Assembly: GCF_014207985.1 (NCBI RefSeq)
Contig: NZ_JACHMI010000001.1
Location: forward strand, 1,347,001-1,411,000
From: Nonomuraea rubra
GTDB lineage: Bacteria; Actinomycetota; Actinomycetes; Streptosporangiales; Streptosporangiaceae
Length of the DNA: 64,000 nucleotides
Reading direction: 5' to 3'
The translations under genes were made by a program, and so were the position numbers. Below, piece after piece: positions 39,109 through 48,719 of this stretch; the first letter of the stretch is position 1, and every line of letters begins with the position of its first letter. The notes below the pieces were generated by a model. That model ran no database searches. It saw nothing but the letters and a program-made list of their open reading frames with translations, and had not been told where the DNA came from.

Positions 39109-40848
39109 ATGACCGAACGGATGACAGGTGCACAGGCCCTGGTCAGGGCGCTGGAGCACGTTGGAGTCGACACAGTGTTCGGGATCCCGGGCGGTGCCAT
39201 TCTGCCGGCCTACGATCCTCTCTACGACTCGACCAAGGTCCGGCACGTGCTCGTACGGCACGAGCAGGGCGCAGGTCACGCGGCCGAGGGCTACGCGCAG
39301 GCCACGGGCAAGGTCGGGGTGTGCATGGCGACCAGCGGTCCCGGCGCCACCAACCTGGTGACCCCGATTGCCGACGCCTTCATGGACTCGGTGCCGATCG
39401 TGGCGATCACCGGGCAGGTGGCCTCGCCGATGATCGGCACGGACGCCTTCCAGGAGGCCGACATCTCCGGCATCACCATGCCGATCACGAAGCACAACTT
39501 CCTGGTCACCGACGCCGGTGACATCGCCCGTACGATCATGGAGGCGTTCCACATCGCCTCCACCGGCCGTCCCGGGCCGGTCCTGGTGGACATCTCGAAG
39601 GACGCGCTGCAGGCCGAGACCACGTTCAGCTGGCCGCCCACCATGCAGCTCCCGGGCTACCGCCCGGTCACCAGGCCGCACTCCAAGCAGATCCGCGAGG
39701 CCGCCAAGCTGATCGCCGAGTCCAGGCGGCCGGTCCTGTACGTCGGCGGCGGCGTCCACAAGGCGCACGCCTCCGCCGAGCTGCTGCAGCTCGCCGAGCT
39801 GACGAACATCCCGGTCATCACCACCCTGATGGCCCGCGGCACGTTCCCCGACAGCCACCCGCAGCACATGGGCATGCCCGGCATGCACGGCAGCGTCTCC
39901 GCCGTGGGCGCGCTGCAGCAGTCGGACCTGATCATCGGCCTGGGCGTGCGCTTCGACGACCGGGTGACCGGTGACCTGTCGTCGTTCGCCCCGTACGCGA
40001 AGGTCGTGCACGCCGACATCGACCCGGCCGAGATCTCCAAGAACCGCCACGCCGACGTGCCGATCGTGGGCGACTGCAAGGAGGTCATCACCGACCTCGT
40101 CGCCGCCGTCCAGGCGTCCGGCCAGAAGGGCGACTACGACGAGTGGTGGACGACCCTCAACGGCTACAAGCAGACCTACCCGCTCGGGTACGAGACGTTC
40201 GACGACGGCTCGCTGGCCCCGCAGTACGTCATGGAGCGGCTGAGCGCGATCGCCGGCCCCGACGCCTACTACGTGGCCGGGGTCGGGCAGCACCAGATGT
40301 GGGCCTCGCAGTTCATCGACTACGAGAACCCGGGCACGTTCATCAACTCCGGCGGCGCGGGCACGATGGGCTTCGCCGTGCCGGCCGCGATGGGCGCCAA
40401 GATGGGCTGCCCCGAGGCCACCGTGTGGGCCATCGACGGCGACGGCTGCTTCCAGATGACCAACCAGGAGCTGGCCACCTGCGCCCTGGAGGGCGTGCCG
40501 ATCAAGATCGCCGTCATCAACAACGGTAACCTCGGCATGGTCCGCCAGTGGCAGACGCTGTTCTACGAGGAGCGCTACTCCAACACCAACCTGCAGGCCC
40601 CCCGCCGCATCCCTGACTTCGTCAAGCTCGCGGAGGCCTATGGTTGTGTGGGCCTGCGGTGCGAGCGTCCCGAGGACGTGGATGCCGTGATCAAGAAGGC
40701 CATGGAGATCAACGACGTGCCTGTCGTGGTCGACTTCGTCGTCCACGAGGACGCCATGGTCTGGCCCATGGTCGCGGCGGGCACCAGCAACGACGACATC
40801 AAGATCGCCCGTGACATGGCGCCGAGGTGGGAGAACGAGGATGAGTAG
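39109..40848 (+). CDS. ilvB: Acetolactate synthase large subunit
   Basis: 579 residues; first step of Val/Leu/Ile synthesis (pyruvate to acetolactate or acetohydroxybutyrate). N-terminal Glu of TPP activation in [23 protein letters not shown] region [18 protein letters not shown]/Mg motif [16 protein letters not shown] and [15 protein letters not shown] 39109 with AAGGAACG upstream. Overlaps ilvN by 8 nt. Controlled by the leader above. Confidence 0.98.
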   Translation: MTERMTGAQALVRALEHVGVDTVFGIPGGAILPAYDPLYDSTKVRHVLVRHEQGAGHAAEGYAQATGKVGVCMATSGPGATNLVTPIADAFMDSVPIVAITGQVASPMIGTDAFQEADISGITMPITKHNFLVTDAGDIARTIMEAFHIASTGRPGPVLVDISKDALQAETTFSWPPTMQLPGYRPVTRPHSKQIREAAKLIAESRRPVLYVGGGVHKAHASAELLQLAELTNIPVITTLMARGTFPDSHPQHMGMPGMHGSVSAVGALQQSDLIIGLGVRFDDRVTGDLSSFAPYAKVVHADIDPAEISKNRHADVPIVGDCKEVITDLVAAVQASGQKGDYDEWWTTLNGYKQTYPLGYETFDDGSLAPQYVMERLSAIAGPDAYYVAGVGQHQMWASQFIDYENPGTFINSGGAGTMGFAVPAAMGAKMGCPEATVWAIDGDGCFQMTNQELATCALEGVPIKIAVINNGNLGMVRQWQTLFYEERYSNTNLQAPRRIPDFVKLAEAYGCVGLRCERPEDVDAVIKKAMEINDVPVVVDFVVHEDAMVWPMVAAGTSNDDIKIARDMAPRWENEDE

Positions 40849-41365
40849 ACACACGTTGTCCGTGCTTGTCGAGAACAAGCCGGGTGTCCTCGCACGCGTG
40901 TCGGCGCTGTTCAGCCGCCGCGGGTTCAACATCGACTCGCTGGCCGTCGGGCCCACCGAGCACGACGACATCTCCCGCATGACGATCGTGGTCAGCGTCG
41001 AGGAGCTGCCGCTGGAGCAGGTCACCAAGCAGCTCAACAAGCTGGTGAACGTGCTCAAGATCGTCGAGCTGGACCCGTCCCAGTCGGTGCAGCGCGAGCT
41101 GATGCTGATCAAGGTCAAGGCCGACGCCGAGAGCCGCTCCCACGTGCTGGAGCTCGTCAACCTCTTCCGCGCCCGCTGCGTCGACGTGGCGGCCGACGCC
41201 GTGACCATCGAGGTCACCGGCACCCCCGACAAGCTGGAGGCCTTCGTCAAGGTCCTCGAGCCGTTCGGGATCAAGGAACTCGTCCAGTCGGGCATGGTGG
41301 CCATCGGCCGCGGTGCCCGCTCCATCACCGACCGGTCCCTCAGGGCACTGGACCGTACCGCCTGA
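40841..41365 (+). CDS. ilvN: Acetolactate synthase small (regulatory) subunit
   Basis: 174 residues. N-terminal ACT domain ([40 protein letters not shown]) binds valine for feedback inhibition; C-terminal domain ([20 protein letters not shown]) activates IlvB. ATG 40841 lies inside the end of ilvB, so the subunits are coupled in translation. Confidence 0.98.
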   Translation: MSRHTLSVLVENKPGVLARVSALFSRRGFNIDSLAVGPTEHDDISRMTIVVSVEELPLEQVTKQLNKLVNVLKIVELDPSQSVQRELMLIKVKADAESRSHVLELVNLFRARCVDVAADAVTIEVTGTPDKLEAFVKVLEPFGIKELVQSGMVAIGRGARSITDRSLRALDRTA

Positions 41366-41379
41366 AAGGTTTTGAGCAA

Positions 41380-42372
41380 GTGACCGAGATCTACTACGAC
41401 GACCAGGCCGACCTGTCGATCATTCAGGGACGCCACGTGGCCGTGCTGGGGTACGGCAGCCAGGGCCACGCCCATGCGCTCTCCCTGCGTGACTCCGGCG
41501 TGGACGTGCGCGTCGGCCTGCCCGAGGGCTCCAAGAGCCGTGAGAAGGCCGAGAACGACGGCCTGCGCGTGCTCACCCCGTCCGAGGCGGTGGAGGAGGC
41601 CAACCTCACGATGATCCTGGCGCCGGACCACATCCAGCGCCACCTGTACGCCGAGCACGTGGCCCCGAACCTCGTCGAGGGCGACGCGCTCTTCTTCGGC
41701 CACGGCCTGAACATCCGCTACGGCCTCATCGAGGCCCCGGAGGGCGTGGACGTCTGCATGGTCGCCCCCAAGGGCCCGGGCCACCTCGTCCGCCGCCAGT
41801 TCGAGGCCGGCCGCGGCGTGCCGTGTCTCGTGGCCGTCGAGAAGGACGCCTCGGGCAAGGCGCTCGACCTCGCGCTCTCCTACGCCAAGGGCATCGGCGG
41901 CACCCGCGCCGGCGCGCTGCGCACCACGTTCAAGGAGGAGACGGAGACCGACCTGTTCGGTGAGCAGGCCGTGCTGTGCGGCGGCGTCTCCGAGCTGATC
42001 AAGGCGGGCTTCGAGACCCTGATCGAGGCCGGCTACCAGCCCGAGGTCGCCTACTTCGAGTGCCTGCACGAGATGAAGCTCATCGTCGACCTCATGTACG
42101 AGGGCGGCATCTCGAAGATGTACTGGTCGGTCTCCGACACGGCCGAGTACGGCGGCTACACCCGCGGCCCGCGCGTCATCAACGAGGAGTCGCGCCAGGA
42201 GATGCGCCGCATCCTCGCCGAGGTCCAGGACGGCACCTTCGCCCGCCAGCTCGTCGAGGAGTTCGACAGCGGCCAGAAGGAGTTCCAGCGCTACCGCGAG
42301 GAGCTGGCCGAGAACCCGATCGAGAAGACCGGCGCCAAGCTCCGCCCGATGATGAGCTGGCTCAAGGCCTGA
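41380..42372 (+). CDS. ilvC: Ketol-acid reductoisomerase (class I)
   Basis: 330 residues, class I length. NADP site [20 protein letters not shown]; knotted domain metal ligands in [19 protein letters not shown] (D and E) and [17 protein letters not shown]; end [13 protein letters not shown]. Converts acetolactate to dihydroxyvalerate. GTG 41380, 14 nt after ilvN. Followed by a perfect terminator hairpin. Confidence 0.98.
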   Translation: MTEIYYDDQADLSIIQGRHVAVLGYGSQGHAHALSLRDSGVDVRVGLPEGSKSREKAENDGLRVLTPSEAVEEANLTMILAPDHIQRHLYAEHVAPNLVEGDALFFGHGLNIRYGLIEAPEGVDVCMVAPKGPGHLVRRQFEAGRGVPCLVAVEKDASGKALDLALSYAKGIGGTRAGALRTTFKEETETDLFGEQAVLCGGVSELIKAGFETLIEAGYQPEVAYFECLHEMKLIVDLMYEGGISKMYWSVSDTAEYGGYTRGPRVINEESRQEMRRILAEVQDGTFARQLVEEFDSGQKEFQRYREELAENPIEKTGAKLRPMMSWLKA

Positions 42373-42382
42373 CCAGTCCGAC

Positions 42383-42412
42383 CGGCGGGCGGGGCCTGCT
42401 CCCCGCCCGCCG
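42383..42412 (+). terminator. Terminator after ilvC
   Basis: Perfect 12-bp stem CGGCGGGCGGGG / CCCCGCCCGCCG with loop CCTGCT, followed by CCTTTCCCC, 10 nt after the stop of ilvC. Confidence 0.9.
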
Positions 42413-42442
42413 CCTTTCCCCAACTAGTCAAGGTTGAATAGA

Positions 42443-43018
42443 TTGTCGGCGATTCGCTTGCTGGTCCTCGGCGCGGTACGGCGGCACGGGCGCGCCCACG
42501 GCTACCAGGTACGCAACGACCTGGAGTTCTGGGGCGCGGACGAGTGGTCCAACACCAAGCCCGGCTCGATCTACCACGCGCTGAAACAACTGGCCAAGCA
42601 GGGCTTCCTGCACGCCTACGACATCGCGCCGAGCACGGTCGGCGGCCCGCCGCGCACCGAGTACGAGCTCACGGAGAAGGGCACGGCCGAGTACTTCTCG
42701 CTGCTGCGCGGCGCGCTCACCACGCACGACCGGCTGGACCTGCTGTCGGCCGGCCTCGGCTTCATGGCGGACCTGCCGCGCGCGGAGGTGCTGGCCCTGC
42801 TGCGGCAGCGGATCGAGCACCTGCGCGGCTGGCGGGAGTCCGTGACCGATTACGGCACTCCCGAGGGCCACCTCGGCGAGATCATGCGCCTGTGGGTGCA
42901 CTCGGCCGAGGCCGGCGCCGAGTGGACGCGGGGGCTGATCGAGCGGATCGAGGGCGGGGCGTACTCGTTCGCGGGCGAGGGCGGGGATCCCTTCGCCGGG
43001 GTGCTCGCGGAAGGGTAG
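42443..43018 (+). CDS. PadR-family transcriptional regulator
   Basis: 191 residues. Winged helix at the N-terminus: LLVLGAVRRHGRAHGYQVRN, then PGSIYHALKQLAKQGFLHAY and GGPPRTEYELTEKGTAEYFS; helical dimerisation part afterwards. TTG 42443 is preferred because AAGG lies 9 nt before it; a TTG at 42434 is next to that site. Followed by an oxidoreductase gene with a repeated motif in the 56-nt gap, so probably the repressor of that gene. Confidence 0.85.
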   Translation: MSAIRLLVLGAVRRHGRAHGYQVRNDLEFWGADEWSNTKPGSIYHALKQLAKQGFLHAYDIAPSTVGGPPRTEYELTEKGTAEYFSLLRGALTTHDRLDLLSAGLGFMADLPRAEVLALLRQRIEHLRGWRESVTDYGTPEGHLGEIMRLWVHSAEAGAEWTRGLIERIEGGAYSFAGEGGDPFAGVLAEG

Positions 43019-43031
43019 CGCGAGGTATGGT

Positions 43032-43064
43032 TTTCATATGTCAGCATTTTCTTTCACGTGTCAG
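43032..43064 (+). promoter_or_regulatory. Direct repeat before the oxidoreductase gene (candidate PadR site)
   Basis: TTTCATATGTCAG (43032-43044) and TTTCACGTGTCAG (43052-43064): 11 of 13 bases identical, start-to-start 20 bp (two helical turns). The copies sit immediately upstream of the ribosome site GAGGAG. Operator role inferred. Confidence 0.5.
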
Positions 43065-43074
43065 AGGAGCTGCG

Positions 43075-44043
43075 ATGAAAGCCATCCGGTACTACGCTTA
43101 CGGCTCGCCTGACGTCATCGAGCTGGAGGAGACCGCCAAGCCCGAGCCCGGCGACGACGGCGTGCTCGTCCGCGTACGGGCGGCCGCGGTCAACCCGGGC
43201 GACTGGCACCTGCTGCGGGGCAGCCCGTACCTCTTCCGCGCCGTGGCGGGGCCGATCCGGCCGAAGGCGCACGGGCTGGGGGCCGACCTCGCCGGGGTCG
43301 TCGAGGCGGTGGGCAAGGGCGTCAGCCGGTTCGCGCCCGGCGACGAGGTGTACGGCTGCGCCCCCGGCGCGTTCGCCGAGTACGTCGTCGTCCCCGAGAC
43401 CAGCCCACTGGCCGGGAAACCGGCCGGGCTGACGTTCGAGCAGGCCGCGGCCGTGCCGACCTCGGCGCTGACCGCGCTACAGGCCTTACGCGACCGGGCG
43501 CGGCTGAAGCCCGGGCAGCGGGTGCTGATCAACGGGGCGGCGGGCGGGATCGGCACGTTCGCGGTGCAGCTCGCCAAGGCGTACGGCGCCGAGGTCACCG
43601 GCGTGTGCGGCAGCGCGAACGTGGACCTGGTGCGCTCGATCGGGGCCGACCACGTGATCGACTACACCCGGGAGGACTTCACCCGCACCGGCCGCCACTA
43701 CGACGTCGTCCTCGACAACGTGGGCAACCGCTCGGTGGCCGACTGCCGGCGCCTGCTGACGCCTGCGGGGACCTACCTCCACAACAGCGGCGCGGGCGGC
43801 CGCTGGCTGGGGCCGATGGGCCGCATCATCAAGCTGAACGTGCTGAACCTGTTCGTCCGGCACACGCTCCCGTCCTTCGTCACCCGCGAGAACGCCGACG
43901 ACCTCGACACGCTGCGCGAGCTGATCGAGGCGGGCAAGCTGTCCCCGGTCGTCTCGCGTACGCACCCGCTGAGCGAGGTGCCCGAGGCCATCGCGCACGT
44001 GGAGCGGGGCCACGCGAAGGGTAAGGTCGTGATCACTGTCTGA
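43075..44043 (+). CDS. NAD(P)-dependent alcohol dehydrogenase / quinone oxidoreductase (zinc-free MDR)
   Basis: 322 residues, medium-chain dehydrogenase/reductase. MKAIRYYAYGSPDVIELEET opens it; AAAVNPGDWHLLRG replaces the zinc-Cys motif of classical ADHs, pointing to the quinone-oxidoreductase (QOR) branch; LGADLAGVVEAVGKGV; NADPH loop INGAAGGIGTFAVQLAKAYG; end GHAKGKVVITV. Likely reduces reactive alkenals or quinones. Regulated by the PadR gene upstream (inference). Confidence 0.88.
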   Translation: MKAIRYYAYGSPDVIELEETAKPEPGDDGVLVRVRAAAVNPGDWHLLRGSPYLFRAVAGPIRPKAHGLGADLAGVVEAVGKGVSRFAPGDEVYGCAPGAFAEYVVVPETSPLAGKPAGLTFEQAAAVPTSALTALQALRDRARLKPGQRVLINGAAGGIGTFAVQLAKAYGAEVTGVCGSANVDLVRSIGADHVIDYTREDFTRTGRHYDVVLDNVGNRSVADCRRLLTPAGTYLHNSGAGGRWLGPMGRIIKLNVLNLFVRHTLPSFVTRENADDLDTLRELIEAGKLSPVVSRTHPLSEVPEAIAHVERGHAKGKVVITV

Positions 44044-44275
44044 GATCCGGGCTGGCCGCTCGGGGGGCGGATCCGAGCCTGGGGGCGGCGAGGACCAGGG
44101 CGGCGGCCAGTGCCAGCGTGACGGTCTGGAAGGCGAGCTGCACGCCGTAGTCGGTGGGCTTGATCGGGATGAGCCGGCCCAGGTAGACCGCGGTGTGCAC
44201 GCCGACCGCCGTCCAGATCGCCCCCGTACGCTCCCTGGTGGCCCCGCACGGCAGGAAGAGCGCGATCGCCTGCAA
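44033..44275 (-). pseudogene. C-terminal remnant of a small membrane protein
   Basis: About 80 residues with a plausible membrane protein end: CGATRERTGAIWTAVGVHTA, LGRLIPIKPTDYGVQLAFQT, VTLALAAALVLAAPRLG. Upstream the frame stays open but turns Arg/Pro-rich, so the N-terminal part is gone. Overlaps the 3' end of the oxidoreductase gene by 11 nt. Family not recognised. Confidence 0.5.
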
Positions 44276-44394
44276 CGATGAACAGCGCCCTCTCGCCGGT
44301 CCCGACGCGGCGCTCTGCGAGAACAGGTGCTGCAGGCCTGGCCCTGGCCATCGGCGACGACGGCCGGGGAGCGCCGGACCCCAGCGGGCGCGAC

Positions 44395-44430
44395 GGACAC
44401 TGAGGAGGCGGCGGACACTGAGGAGGCGGC
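44395..44430. repeat. Tandem 18-bp duplication at a remnant junction
   Basis: GGACACTGAGGAGGCGGC occurs twice head to tail (44395-44412 and 44413-44430), between the membrane-protein remnant and the response-regulator remnant, as left by slippage or end joining. Confidence 0.75.
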
Positions 44431-44434
44431 GGCG

Positions 44435-44554
44435 GGGTTCGGGCTGCACGCGGAGGTGCCCCGAGGACTGGTGGCGGGCATCAGGAAGGCGAACGAGGGT
44501 GAGGCCGTGCTCGACGGTCCCGTGGCGACGCGCCTGGTGGCCGAGCTGCGGCTG
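44435..44554 (+). pseudogene. LuxR-type response regulator fragment (receiver end/linker)
   Basis: Forty residues reading GFGLHAEVPRGLVAGIRKAN, then EGEAVLDGPVATRLVAELRL resemble the last helix of a receiver plus linker of NarL/LuxR response regulators (pattern: PxxLVxAIRxxxxGEAxLxPxVTxRLxxE). Neither the phospho-acceptor domain nor the HTH remains. A degraded gene piece. Confidence 0.5.
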
Positions 44555-44613
44555 TGTCCGGCACCGGAACCGGGCGGCCTCAGGACGGACCAGCCCCGAA
44601 ACGCGGCGGTGTC

Positions 44614-45147
44614 CTGCGTACGTACTCGGTCTGGCGGTACGACCCCGCGTGGGAGGCCCTGGACGTGATCGGGTTCGACCACGGCGGCGACTCGCCCGGC
44701 GTCTCGTGGATCAGGGGCGCGCGGCCCGGCCAGGAGGTCTCCTTCATGCGGCCCGAGGGGAGCTTCGTGCTGTCGCGGGAGGCGCCCTACCACCTGTTCG
44801 CGGGTGAGGAGACGGCGTCGGTGGCCTTCGGCGCGATGCTGGGCGCGCTGCCCGAGGGCGCGAGCGTGTACGGCGCGGTGGAGGCCGGCTCGCCGGAGGA
44901 CCACCTGGACCTGCCCGGCGGCCTGGTGCGGGTGTGCCGGGGCGGCGCGTCCGCGGCCGGGTCGGAGGTGCTGGTGGACGCGGTCAGGGAGCTGGAGCTG
45001 CCCGACGGGCCCGGGGTGGCCTACCTGGCGGGGGAGGCGCGGACGATCCAGGCCGTGCGCGCCCATCTGGTCGGCGAGCGCGGCTGGCAGCGCAGGGACG
45101 TGCGGACGAAGCCGTTCTGGACCCCGGGAAGGAAAGGGATGGACTGA
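44614..45147 (+). pseudogene. N-terminally truncated siderophore-interacting protein
   Basis: About 177 residues matching the FAD-binding/SIP C-terminal part of ViuB-type ferric-siderophore reductases: RTYSVWRYDPAWEALDVIGF, WIRGARPGQEVSFMRPEGSF, APYHLFAGEETASVAFGAML, and the end RAHLVGERGWQRRDVRTKPF. The first ~90 residues of the FAD domain, including the usual start, are absent and no ribosome site precedes it; an ATG at 44554 reads non-homologous sequence. Probably no longer functional. Confidence 0.65.
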
Positions 45148-45184
45148 GCCGGGTAGGGGCCCCTCCATGCGCCCCATGATCCGT

Positions 45185-45208
45185 GATAATAATACCGGTA
45201 TAGTTATC
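45185..45208. promoter_or_regulatory. AT-rich 24-bp dyad before the methionine aminopeptidase gene
   Basis: GATAATAATACC / GGTATAGTTATC, 10 of 12 positions paired in the dyad with a central ACCGGT. Strikingly AT-rich in this genome, 15 bp before the start codon and touching the AAGGAGG site. Looks like a repressor operator; the regulator is not identifiable here. Confidence 0.6.
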
Positions 45209-45223
45209 GGCAAGGAGGGGCCT

Positions 45224-45991
45224 GTGCTCGAGTACAAGTCAGCCGGGGAGATCGCCGCGATGCGGGAGTCCGGCAAGGTCGTCGCCGCCGTCCACGCCGC
45301 CGTGCGGGAGCAGGCGGCCATCGGGGTGTCGCTCAAGGAACTGGACGAGGTGGCCAGGACCGTCATCGCGGAGGCGAAGGCGAACGCGTCGTTCCTCGGG
45401 TACCACCCGTCGTTCGGGGCCATGCCGTACCCTGGCGTGATCTGCACCTCGGTCAACGGCGTCATGTTGCACGGGTTGCCGTCGCCGTACCGGCTGCGGG
45501 GCGGTGACCTGATCAGCGTCGACTGTGCGGCGTACATCGACGGGTGGCACGCCGACGGCACGGTCAGCTTCACCGTCGGGGAGCCCCGCGCGGAGGACCT
45601 CAAGCTGATCAGGGTCGCGGAGGAGACGCTCGCGGCGGGCATCGAGGCGGCCCTGCCCGGGGGCCGGATGGGTGACATCGGGCACGCGATGTCCACCGTC
45701 GGGCGCGGCGCCGGCTACGGCATGCAGAACGACTTCGGCGGCCACGGCATCGGGCGGGCCATGCACGAGGAGCCGTTCGTGCCCAACGAGGCGCGCGCCG
45801 GGCGCGGGCTGCGGCTGCGGCCCGGTCTGGTGATCGCCATCGAGCCCAGCCTGATGGCCGGTGGCGGCGACCGGTACTACATGTCCTCCGACGGCTGGTC
45901 GGTGTGCTCGGGCGACGGCAGCAGGAGCGTGCACGTCGAGCACACCGTGGCCATCACCGAGGACGGACCGGTCATCCTGACCCTGCCGTAG
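45224..45991 (+). CDS. map: Type I methionine aminopeptidase
   Basis: 255 residues. Five metal ligands of MetAP are in place: VDCAAYIDGWHADGTVSF (two Asp), HGIGRAMHEEP (His), IEPSLMAGG (Glu) and HVEHTVAITEDGP (Glu); substrate His in VMLHGLPSPY. Removes initiator Met from nascent proteins. No N-terminal zinc/SH3 extension. GTG 45224 with AAGGAGGGG. Since the essential map gene usually lies beside the ribosomal operon in actinomycetes, this is probably a second copy, and its dyad suggests regulated expression. Confidence 0.93.
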   Translation: MLEYKSAGEIAAMRESGKVVAAVHAAVREQAAIGVSLKELDEVARTVIAEAKANASFLGYHPSFGAMPYPGVICTSVNGVMLHGLPSPYRLRGGDLISVDCAAYIDGWHADGTVSFTVGEPRAEDLKLIRVAEETLAAGIEAALPGGRMGDIGHAMSTVGRGAGYGMQNDFGGHGIGRAMHEEPFVPNEARAGRGLRLRPGLVIAIEPSLMAGGGDRYYMSSDGWSVCSGDGSRSVHVEHTVAITEDGPVILTLP

Positions 45992-46209
45992 GCCGCGACC
46001 CATGGTCATGGGACGGGCAGGAAAAGGTCGGTCGTTGTGCACTGGCGGACACATATGCGTCAAGTAGCACGATCTTCGTCACCGTTTGCTTAGACCCAGC
46101 ATTTTTGCAGGTCAAGGGCGAAAATGTCGGTGTTTGTCTGCCTGAGGCGAGGGGGAGATTTCCCACCGATAGCTACGGAGAGTAGTCGAGAGGTATCAGG
46201 GAGAACACA

Positions 46210-46449
46210 ATGTACAGAAGCGGACTCGTCCTCGCCGGGCTCGTCGGCGGGATGGTCATGTTCGGTGGCACCGCTCTCGCCGCGGCGCCCACCGTCACTG
46301 CCGAGTCGCACATCCTTCCCGGCCCCAACCACGGCAAGGACGACGAGACGAAGTGGGACTTCGGTGAGTGGAACAACTTCGGTGAGGACAACGACATCCT
46401 CGACCTGGACCTCCTGAACGAGCTGCTCAGCAGTGTCCTGAGCGGCTGA
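46210..46449 (+). CDS. Small secreted acidic protein, unknown
   Basis: 79 residues. Signal peptide about 1-26 (YRSGLVLAGLVGGMVMFGGT, cleavage after ALAAA), then a 50-residue acidic tail with W/F/N-rich segments (DETKWDFGEWNNFGEDNDIL, DLDLLNELLSSVLSG). No Cys. I do not recognise it; it could be a surface-active or self-associating peptide, but that is speculation. RBS GGGAG 7 nt before ATG; strong terminator after it supports a single-gene unit. A motif shared with other exported genes lies 73-90 nt upstream. Confidence 0.72.
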   Translation: MYRSGLVLAGLVGGMVMFGGTALAAAPTVTAESHILPGPNHGKDDETKWDFGEWNNFGEDNDILDLDLLNELLSSVLSG

Positions 46450-46461
46450 CGAGACGTCCTG

Positions 46462-46492
46462 ATGGGGCCCGCCCGGTGAGGGCGGGCCCCAT
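46462..46492. terminator. Bidirectional terminator
   Basis: Perfect 13-bp stem ATGGGGCCCGCCC / GGGCGGGCCCCAT, loop GGTGA, between the small secreted gene and the convergent adenine-deaminase-like gene; symmetric, so it can serve both strands. Confidence 0.88.
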
Positions 46493-46511
46493 CCGCCTGT
46501 CCGGGCTCGTG

Positions 46512-47519
<1,008 letters not shown>

Positions 47520-47528
47520 TCAGATTTC

Positions 47529-48719
47529 ATGAGGCTGTCGGATCTGCTCGCCCGCGACGACCTACGGCTGACGCTGGTGACGGGTGCCGAGGCCCTGGAC
47601 CGGGAGGTGCTGCGGGCGTACCCGACGGACCTGCCCGACCCCCGCCGCTACCTGCGCTCCGGCGACCTCGTGCTGACCAGCGGCGTCTGGTACGGCCGGC
47701 CGTCCGACTGCGAGCGGTTCGCCGACGCGTTGTGGGCGGCGGACGTCGCGGGTCTCGTGGTCGGCCTGATCGTGCTCGGCGAGCTGCCGGCGGAGCTGGT
47801 CCAGGCGTGCGAGCGCAGGCGGCTGCCGCTGCTGCTGGCCGCGCCCGACCAGGCGTTCGGCGCGATCAGCGAGGTGGTGACCGCCGAGGGCTTCGCCGCC
47901 GAGCAGCGCAGGGCCGAGCGGGTCAGGGCGCAGACGCTGCTCGACGTGCTCGGCCAGATCCCGCCCGGCGAGGTGTCGGCGCACCTGCGGCTGCTCGGCG
48001 CCGACCCCGGCCTGCCGACCGCCGCGATGGCGGTCGCCCGGACCGGCGGGCCCGAGCTCGACCTGCCCGAGCTGCTGCACGAGGGCCTGGCGAGGAAGGG
48101 CCGCCACCTGATCGTGGGCGGCACGCCCGCCGAGGCGACCGTGCTGGTCAACGGCCGCGCCTCACGCAAGAGCCTGGCCGACGAGCTGCGCGCGCTGATC
48201 GCGGGGCACCGCGCGACGGACGCCGCGGGACCGCAGGCTGTGAGCGCCGCCGGCAGGCGCGGGTTGAGCATCGCGGCCGGGATCAGCGAGATGGTGGCCA
48301 GCGTGTCGCAGCTCGGCGAGGCCCTGGAGACGGCCAGGCGCGGCATGGAGTCGGCGCGCGGCGGCCCCGGGCCCGTGTCGATCATGTCGGTGGCCGACAT
48401 CGACAGCTTCGACCTGCTGCTGGCCTCGCTCCCGTCGAGCATGCGCCGCTCCTTCCGCGACCACCTGCTCGGCCCCGTGGAGGAGTACGACGCGCGGCAC
48501 GGCTCCGAGCTGCTGCGCACGCTCGACACGTTCCTGGAGACGTGCGGCTCCTGGCAGCGCACGGCCGACGAGCTGTACGTGCACGTCAACACGTTGCGCT
48601 ACCGGATGCAGCGCATCGAGGAGCTCACCGGCCGCCGGATGTCGTCGATGCGCGACCGTACGGACCTCTACCTGGCGCTCAGGTCAGGGCAGGCGGCCCG
48701 CGACGAGCCGGCCACGTGA
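47529..48719 (+). CDS. PucR-family transcriptional regulator
   Basis: 396 residues. N-terminal purine-catabolism PucR domain (about 1-115: LSDLLARDDLRLTLVTGAEA, PDPRRYLRSGDLVLTSGVWY) and C-terminal PucR HTH (about 330-388: LLRTLDTFLETCGSWQRTAD, ELYVHVNTLRYRMQRIEELT). PucR of Bacillus controls purine degradation. The gene lies between adenine-deaminase-like and amidohydrolase genes and divergent from the first. Its 3' end overlaps the amidohydrolase gene by 36 nt tail to tail. Confidence 0.92.
   Translation: MRLSDLLARDDLRLTLVTGAEALDREVLRAYPTDLPDPRRYLRSGDLVLTSGVWYGRPSDCERFADALWAADVAGLVVGLIVLGELPAELVQACERRRLPLLLAAPDQAFGAISEVVTAEGFAAEQRRAERVRAQTLLDVLGQIPPGEVSAHLRLLGADPGLPTAAMAVARTGGPELDLPELLHEGLARKGRHLIVGGTPAEATVLVNGRASRKSLADELRALIAGHRATDAAGPQAVSAAGRRGLSIAAGISEMVASVSQLGEALETARRGMESARGGPGPVSIMSVADIDSFDLLLASLPSSMRRSFRDHLLGPVEEYDARHGSELLRTLDTFLETCGSWQRTADELYVHVNTLRYRMQRIEELTGRRMSSMRDRTDLYLALRSGQAARDEPAT

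Noticed and set aside
39070..42423. 1117-residue open frame opposite ilvBNC
   Set aside because: Same GC-bias artefact; no domain, no start signal.
44276..44449. Longer minus-strand frame reaching 44449 for the membrane remnant
   Set aside because: The added part is Arg/Pro-rich and opposes the response-regulator remnant; not protein-like.
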